A stretch of 12,155 nt of DNA, taken from contig DORE01000187.1 of NCBI GenBank assembly GCA_003514305.1, positions 1 through 12,155 on the forward strand, written 5' to 3'. The position numbers and the translations under genes are program-made. Origin of the DNA: Gammaproteobacteria bacterium (lineage in GTDB: Bacteria; Pseudomonadota; Gammaproteobacteria; Pseudomonadales; Pseudohongiellaceae). Below are positions 7,348 through 12,155 of the stretch, one piece after another (position 1 is the stretch's first letter; each line of letters opens with the position of its first letter). The notes under the pieces are model-generated. The model was not told the DNA's origin, did no database searches, and worked only from the letters and a program-made list of their open reading frames with translations.

Positions 7348-9156
7348 ATGAGCGATGCTCTGATTTCAAAGATAAGGGAAAGTATAATCGGCGAGCGTCG
7401 TGGTATTGATACACCGTTTGGGACGAAACCACTGGTTTATGCCGATTACATGGCTTCCGGCCGGTCGCTAGAGTTTATCGAAGACTTTATTCGCCGGCAG
7501 ATCCTTCCCCTCTATGCCAATACACATTCAGAGGCCTCCTTTACCGGGGCACAATCCACAGCACTCAGAGAGCAAGCCCGAAAAATAATTCGGCAAGCGG
7601 TAGGGGGCAGTGACGATGATCAGATTATCTTCTGCGGTTCCGGTGCTACTGCGGCAATCAGCAAGTTGATTGATATTCTGAATCTCCGCCTGCCTGCAGA
7701 TTTATCGGAGCGCCATGGTCTGTTGGCCGCTATACCGCTGTCCCAGCGCCCGGTTGTTTTCGTCGGGCCCTATGAACATCACAGCAACGAGCTACCCTGG
7801 CGCGAATCGATTGCTAAAGTGCATGTGGTTCCTCTAGATGCAGAAGGGCAATTGGATATTAGTTCGCTCGAAAGATTACTGCAGCAGCATGGAGACGCCC
7901 CGCTGATAATCGGTAGTTTCTCGGCTGCTTCCAATGTCACAGGCATTCGCACAGATGTTGAGGGAGTAACTCGTCTATTGAAGCGGTATGGCGCGTTGAG
8001 TTTCTGGGATTACGCAGCCGCAGCGCCTTACGTGCGTATTCGTATGAATGATGAAACCGAGAACGGTTTTATCAGTTCTGAAGCGAACAGTGGAGATTTT
8101 GTCGACAGACTCTCGGCGACAGATTCTCAGATTTTATCCGAGACTGAAGAAACAGGCTCTGAAAAGCCTGTTGCGAAGGATGCCGTGTTTATTTCACCGC
8201 ATAAATTTATCGGGGGCCCGGGGACGCCGGGGCTGCTGGTAGTGAAGAACTCCGTGATGCAGAACAGGGTGCCCACTGTTATCGGAGGTGGCACCGTGTC
8301 TTTTGTATCTCCGGACGGACATCGGTTTTTGACCGATCCGCAGCGACGAGAGGAGGGCGGGACGCCTGACATTGTGGGTGCAGTGCGAGCTGGGCTTGTG
8401 TTCAAGCTAAAACAGGAGGTTGGTGCTTACAGAATTGAGCGCATGGAAAAGGACCATATCAGGTACGCTCTGGACAGCTGGCAAAAATGTCGAGGCATAG
8501 AAGTGCTGGGTAACCTTAAAGCTGACCGTTTGGCAATTGCTTCATTTCGCATTAAGCATGGGGATAGAGACCTTCACTATGGTTTTGTGGTCGCCTTGCT
8601 TAATGATCTGTTTGGCATCCAGGCCCGCGGTGGTTGTTCCTGCGCTGGCCCATACGGACATGCGCTGTTGAACATGGGTGTGAGCTACAGTCGAAAACTT
8701 GAAAAAGCCATTAGCGAGGGTCTGATGATTTTGCGGCCGGGTTGGGTCAGACTCAATTTTAACTATTTCTTTGCGCAAGAAACCGTTGACTATCTGGTAC
8801 AAGCGGTAATGCTTATCGCTGAACATGGTTGGCGACTATTGCCCTATTATCACTACGCAGAAGACTCTGGGACTTGGAGTTTTAAGGGGGCAGAACCGAA
8901 ATTAGCAGTAGACCTCACCACTATTAACTTTGTCCAGGGTGAAGCTTGTTCTCACGACCGGGCCACTTATCCGGGTGAAGCTATTCCATCCGTGCTACCT
9001 CTAAGCGATATACTTAAACAGGCAGCGATGCAGCTGCAGAGCAGACACAACGGCGAGGTGAGCTGGGTTGATTTGCCCGCCCAATACGACAACTTGCGTT
9101 GGTTTGTCCTGCCCCAAGAGCTTAAGGTGGAAACCTGTGCCAAAGTCGCCAGTTGA
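7348..9156 (+). CDS. Class V fold PLP-dependent enzyme (cysteine desulfurase-like), 602 aa
   Basis: A fold-type I, class V PLP enzyme. The N-terminal part has YADYMASGRSL and YANTHSEAS (substrate-site loop), then FCGSGATAAISKL (phosphate loop), GPYEHHSNELPW with His144/His145, and SAASNVTGI. The cofactor Asp is D221 in FWDYAAAAPY and the Schiff-base Lys is K286 in SPHKFIGGPGTPG. Later RGGCSCAGPYGH (Cys430, Cys432) lies where desulfurases carry a loop cysteine. It is long for the class (about 400-420 in SufS/IscS). There is an acidic, low-complexity stretch of about 40 residues between D221 and K286, and a C-terminal extension of about 100 residues after the region WVRLNFNYFF. I do not know the reaction: desulfurase, aminotransferase or lyase are all possible. 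The gene is alone on its strand, divergent from the Lrp-type regulator. The ATG at 7348 fits the fold, but its ribosome site is weak. Confidence 0.88.
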   Translation: MSDALISKIRESIIGERRGIDTPFGTKPLVYADYMASGRSLEFIEDFIRRQILPLYANTHSEASFTGAQSTALREQARKIIRQAVGGSDDDQIIFCGSGATAAISKLIDILNLRLPADLSERHGLLAAIPLSQRPVVFVGPYEHHSNELPWRESIAKVHVVPLDAEGQLDISSLERLLQQHGDAPLIIGSFSAASNVTGIRTDVEGVTRLLKRYGALSFWDYAAAAPYVRIRMNDETENGFISSEANSGDFVDRLSATDSQILSETEETGSEKPVAKDAVFISPHKFIGGPGTPGLLVVKNSVMQNRVPTVIGGGTVSFVSPDGHRFLTDPQRREEGGTPDIVGAVRAGLVFKLKQEVGAYRIERMEKDHIRYALDSWQKCRGIEVLGNLKADRLAIASFRIKHGDRDLHYGFVVALLNDLFGIQARGGCSCAGPYGHALLNMGVSYSRKLEKAISEGLMILRPGWVRLNFNYFFAQETVDYLVQAVMLIAEHGWRLLPYYHYAEDSGTWSFKGAEPKLAVDLTTINFVQGEACSHDRATYPGEAIPSVLPLSDILKQAAMQLQSRHNGEVSWVDLPAQYDNLRWFVLPQELKVETCAKVAS

Positions 9157-9651
9157 CAAAGGTTCATCGCCCTTTTCAAAAAGTAGCGGAAATTTGACTT
9201 AGACGGCAATTATAGTCTGTGCGAGCTTCACGAAAACACATCGTCCACCCGCCGAAGGTTATGACGAAGAAAGTTAGGCTGCCAGAGGTACATGGCTGAT
9301 TTGCTAATGCTCACCACGAAAAATGGCGATAAGGCCAAGGTATCAGATTGATATTTATGAGTGCACGGAGAGGTTTAGCCCGCGGCAGCGGACCGCGACT
9401 TTGATCATCATAGCCAAAAGCGGCAGCCGGGAGAGGTCCGACAGCGAAAAGTCGTAATCACGGTACCAGTGCTCCCTCTTTTGGACCGATACAATCGAGG
9501 TTGTGCGCCCCTATCCGGAACGTGGATGCTCGACATACTTTGGCTGATAATGACAGCAGTAATGAGATAGAAAAGTCACTCAGCGATTGGATTCCGCGGG
9601 CAAGCATTACAAATTTTCTCTAACAAGAAATTTTTTCGCGTAGTTCAGGCT
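9157..9651. other. Gene-poor gap of about 495 bp
   Basis: No ORF here looks like a convincing gene. The region separates the class V PLP gene (+) from the convergent DUF885 gene (-). The stretch of about 9361-9530 is richer in G and C than its flanks. It holds the direct repeat GCGGCAGC (near 9382 and 9420), a CGCGG-7-CCGCG hairpin near 9381 and a 7-bp complementary pair CGACTTT (9396-9402)/AAAGTCG (9448-9454). On the minus strand 9355-9510 is open for 51 codons without a good start, and another 49-codon minus ORF overlaps it in a different frame. It could be eroded coding or mobile DNA, or a structured RNA; I cannot tell. Confidence 0.5.
9611..9636. terminator. AT-rich hairpin with T-run between convergent genes
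   Basis: AAATTTTCT (9611-9619) pairs with AGAAATTT (9626-9633) with one bulged base, and T continues to 9636 on the plus strand. It lies 15 bases beyond the DUF885 stop, read from that gene. The stem is AT-only in its lower half and therefore weak, but the placement between converging genes and the T-run suit a bidirectional terminator. Confidence 0.45.
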
Positions 9652-11517
9652 TTATATTCGTTGCTCTTTAGAGAGCAAAATGTAGTTATCTACTCTCCGT
9701 TCCAGTATTCTTAGAGGCAGCGCTCCGCCTCCGAGGACTACGTCGTGAAAATCACGGATGTCGAAGGTGTCGCCAAGGGTTTTCTCGGCGCGAGCCCTCA
9801 ATTCCTGAATTTTAAGCATGCCAATTTTGTAACTGGTCGCCTGCCCCGGTAGAACAGTGTATCGGCGTACTTCGGAAACAATGGAGGGTAGGGGGGTAGA
9901 AACATTGCTGGCAAAATAGTCGATAGCCTGCTGTTCTGACCATCCCATGGCGTGAATACCTGTATCCACCACGAGGCGAACGGCACGCCACATTTCGCTC
10001 ACCAGCCGACCGAAGTCAGAATAAGGGTCCTGATACCCACCCATTTCTTTAGCCAGTGCTTCGGTATATAGTGCCCAGCCTTCTGAGTACGCACCGAAAT
10101 TAGCCTGACTGCGAAACGCAGGTAACGCCTCCAGCTCACGCGCAATTGCAATCTGCATATGGTGACCCGGTAGACCTTCATGATAGGCAACCGCCTCTAG
10201 CTCTGTGGTTGGGTTGGCAGTCATATCTGAAAGGTGGATATAGTAGGTGCCAGGAACTGAACCATCGGGGCTGCTAGGAAAGTAGTGGGCTGCTGCTCCG
10301 TCTTGTTCACGAAAAGCCTCCACTCGCTTCACGACCAAATCCGCCTTGGGCAAAATACCAAAGTATTTAGGCAGCAGCGCCTTCATACTTTCAATATAGT
10401 CTGTCGATTTATCGAGATACTGTTGACGACCCTCTTCATCATCAGAATAGAAAAAGCGCTCATCACTTGCTATGAATGCGAAAAATTCCTCTATGTCCCC
10501 GGGGTACCCGACGCTGTCCTTAATTTCTTCCATTTCGCCACGTAGTCGCGCGACTTCATCTAGACCAATCTTATGAATTTCGTCAGCCGTCAGGTCAGTT
10601 GTCGTCCAATTGCGAAGCATTTGATCGTAAAAGGCAGTCCCATTAGGAAGGGTAGCTACACCACGAGGCTCGGCTGGCGAGTTACTGATATCCTGACTGA
10701 GCCAGTCGATGAGTGCCTGATAAGCAGGTTGAAATTCGCTCATCAATGCGTCTCTTGCGCGCGCTTTTAGATCCTCTCCCGCTGCTTCACCAATCTCGCC
10801 CGTTTCCACTAACGCCTCGATCTTGGTCTGAGCATCATCCCACAGCGCAGAGTTGTTCTCGCCATCGTCAAAAGGCTGTCCACTTATTAAACCGGTTGAG
10901 GCATCCATAACAAATTCGTAAGCGAATCGGGGTGGGCGCACTCCGCGCTCAGCATTGTTTTTTGCCCATTCAAGTTGCTGCTCCAGCGCTCGAGAAACGC
11001 CCGCTATGCGGCTAATGTACGCCTCCATATCAGAGATGCTGTCGACTGAGTGGTAGTTCATAAGGATTACAGGAAACTGACTGTGCACTCCACTCATTTG
11101 TTCGAACACATATTCCTGCATGGTAAACTCGAAAACGTCCCTTGCCTGTTCGTATTGATAAACCCAAAGGTCATAGGAGGTTTTTGCTTCAAAATCCAAG
11201 GCCTCATAGTTGAATTGTGATTTAAGCTCGACGACTGTCGCGGCCATCCATTTGAGTCGCTCTCCTTCCGCTTCGACGGACATCTCATCAATTTGGTCAT
11301 ACAGCTCTTTTCGTCCGAGAGCTGATAAAGAGATGGGGCTGAACATGAGTCGCTCTTCGTTTTTCTCATAAAACCAGTCGTTTATACGGGTCGTTTCATT
11401 GGTGAGCTCGACGGTATCGGTAGCAGATAGTTCAGGGCTCAGAGCAGTATTCTCCTTGGCGGGGTCGCTGCAGGTTGCCAATAGCAGCGAGACAAGGAGG
11501 ATGGTTAAATGTTTCAT
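9652..11517 (-). CDS. DUF885 domain protein, putative metallopeptidase lipoprotein
   Basis: A 621-residue member of the DUF885 family, secreted proteins thought to be zinc peptidases. The signature is AYHEGLPGHHMQ, with H446, E447 and H452/H453 as likely metal and catalytic residues. It is followed by GAYSEGWALYTEAL, whose glutamates (E479, E486) are candidate further ligands. The length is normal for the family. The N-terminus MKHLTILLVSLLLATC is a signal peptide ending at Cys16 in a lipobox-like site. Thr just before the Cys is unusual, so lipidation is probable but not certain; Ser at +2 would send it to the outer membrane. The following 40 residues are Ser/Thr/Glu-rich and probably form a linker. 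Its substrate is unknown, though peptide is likely. It has its own 136-bp upstream gap after the rubredoxin gene and is probably transcribed separately. No clear promoter or strong ribosome site was found. Confidence 0.92.
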   Translation of the reverse strand: MKHLTILLVSLLLATCSDPAKENTALSPELSATDTVELTNETTRINDWFYEKNEERLMFSPISLSALGRKELYDQIDEMSVEAEGERLKWMAATVVELKSQFNYEALDFEAKTSYDLWVYQYEQARDVFEFTMQEYVFEQMSGVHSQFPVILMNYHSVDSISDMEAYISRIAGVSRALEQQLEWAKNNAERGVRPPRFAYEFVMDASTGLISGQPFDDGENNSALWDDAQTKIEALVETGEIGEAAGEDLKARARDALMSEFQPAYQALIDWLSQDISNSPAEPRGVATLPNGTAFYDQMLRNWTTTDLTADEIHKIGLDEVARLRGEMEEIKDSVGYPGDIEEFFAFIASDERFFYSDDEEGRQQYLDKSTDYIESMKALLPKYFGILPKADLVVKRVEAFREQDGAAAHYFPSSPDGSVPGTYYIHLSDMTANPTTELEAVAYHEGLPGHHMQIAIARELEALPAFRSQANFGAYSEGWALYTEALAKEMGGYQDPYSDFGRLVSEMWRAVRLVVDTGIHAMGWSEQQAIDYFASNVSTPLPSIVSEVRRYTVLPGQATSYKIGMLKIQELRARAEKTLGDTFDIRDFHDVVLGGGALPLRILERRVDNYILLSKEQRI

Positions 11518-11653
11518 GGATAAGTCTCGTAGAAGTATTGTAAAAATTGCATAACAAAGGCGGAGCCTATTGCCGAAGCCTAACGTGAAACAGATCCGAT
11601 CATTTCTACGTTTTGCAGCAGGATTAGAACTGATCTATTTTTGACCAGTCGGG

Positions 11654-11812
11654 TTAGTCGAGTTGCTGAAAATCTTCTTTATACCGAACTGAGCAGTCTG
11701 GGCACACCCAATCTACGGGTAACTCTGCAAAAGGGGTTCCCGGTGCAAACCCCTCGTGTTCATCGCCGAGGTCTTGATGATACTCATAGCCACAGCCTGA
11801 GCATTTATACAC
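11654..11812 (-). CDS. rubA: Rubredoxin (AlkB-associated)
   Basis: A small iron protein of 52 residues that shuttles electrons, from rubredoxin reductase to alkane hydroxylase in this setting. The four iron-binding cysteines form YKCSGCGY near the start and WVCPDCSV near the end, with the rubredoxin hallmarks HEGFAPGTPF and LPVDW between them. The first in-frame start is GTG at 11812, only 8 bases past the alkB stop; an upstream in-frame TGA rules out a longer N-terminus beyond a few codons. There is no evident ribosome site, so translation probably depends on termination of alkB. The spacing after the last Cys (SVRYKEDF) has one residue more than typical rubredoxins (for example GVGKDQF) and an Arg, resembling the first rubredoxin domain (AlkG1 type) of Pseudomonas AlkG. 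The gene call is firm; the start codon is uncertain. Confidence 0.9.
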   Translation of the reverse strand: MYKCSGCGYEYHQDLGDEHEGFAPGTPFAELPVDWVCPDCSVRYKEDFQQLD

Positions 11813-11820
11813 TGGACTAA

Positions 11821-12155
11821 TCAGGCTGCCTCACTCGTGAGAATGTCCCTTTTTGATTCAGAGGTCGCATACTTCGCAATGAGTAACTCCTTTTTGTCCG
11901 GGTCGATATTTACTCGGGTGATGTCACCATCGATGTGGGGCAAAGCCATTAGCCTGTGATCCATTACTTTGAACCAAAGTGGCGGGATGTAGGCAAGCGG
12001 GAACATACCGTTGTAGCCATTAGGCAATCGAGGCAAATCTTCGAAATTCCGCAGGGACTGATAGCGCCTGGTAGGAAAGGCGTGATGGTCAGAATGTCTC
12101 TCGAGATGGAATAAAACCAGATTGGTATATTTATGATTGCTGTTCCATGAATGAT
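11821..12155 (-). CDS. alkB: Alkane 1-monooxygenase AlkB, C-terminal end (5' partial)
   Basis: The last 110 codons of a membrane-bound non-heme di-iron alkane hydroxylase, which converts n-alkanes to 1-alkanols using O2 and electrons from rubredoxin. The frame runs off the window edge at 12155. Visible hallmarks are the last histidine box LERHSDHHAF, followed by PTRRYQSLRNF, LPRLPNGYNGMF and the segment PPLWFKVMDHRL, all in the order seen in Pseudomonas AlkB. The tail after this is hydrophilic and ends EAA with TGA at 11821. The first two His boxes and the transmembrane helices lie outside the window. Together with the rubredoxin 8 bases downstream it forms a hydroxylase/electron-carrier pair. 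Confidence 0.93.
   Translation of the reverse strand, partial: HSWNSNHKYTNLVLFHLERHSDHHAFPTRRYQSLRNFEDLPRLPNGYNGMFPLAYIPPLWFKVMDHRLMALPHIDGDITRVNIDPDKKELLIAKYATSESKRDILTSEAA

Noticed and set aside
11094..11369. 91-codon minus-strand ORF within the DUF885 gene
   Set aside because: Out-of-frame shadow of a conserved coding sequence, with no family signal.

Overview
The window looks like chromosomal DNA of a marine-type, aerobic, heterotrophic gammaproteobacterium. This is inferred from gene content: a penicillin-acylase-family enzyme, a TonB-dependent receptor, a YchJ protein, a DUF885 metallopeptidase-like lipoprotein, and an AlkB alkane hydroxylase followed by a rubredoxin. Base composition is intermediate by eye. 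I see no rRNA, tRNA, CRISPR array or intact insertion sequence.

Layout. (1) 3-1226, +: C-terminal part of an N-terminal-nucleophile acylase, cut by the window start and followed by a strong hairpin. (2) 1295-1814, -: a ychJ-type SEC-C protein preceded by a short ORF that has an excellent ribosome binding site but is broken by a one-base frameshift. (3) 1970-6682, +: a TonB-dependent receptor, a HisC-like PLP aminotransferase and a YjiH-type membrane protein, closely spaced and probably co-transcribed. (4) 6719-7168, -: an Lrp/AsnC regulator, convergent with yjiH. (5) 7348-9156, +: a long class V PLP enzyme divergent from the regulator across an AT-rich intergenic region containing several short palindromes. 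(6) 9157-9651: about 495 bp with no convincing gene, ending in an AT-rich hairpin. (7) 9652-11517, -: the DUF885 lipoprotein. (8) 11654-12155, -: the end of alkB and, 8 bases further on, a small rubredoxin gene starting on GTG.

How the genes may work together. Genes 1970-9156 form the most interesting block: an outer-membrane receptor, an inner-membrane carrier candidate, two different fold types of PLP enzyme and an amino-acid-responsive regulator. Together they look like an uptake and catabolism module for an amino acid, or an amino-acid-derived or peptide-derived compound. The substrate cannot be read from the sequence. The alkB-rubredoxin pair is a separate unit: the rubredoxin carries electrons to a membrane di-iron hydroxylase that oxidises n-alkanes. 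The acylase, ychJ and DUF885 genes appear to stand alone.
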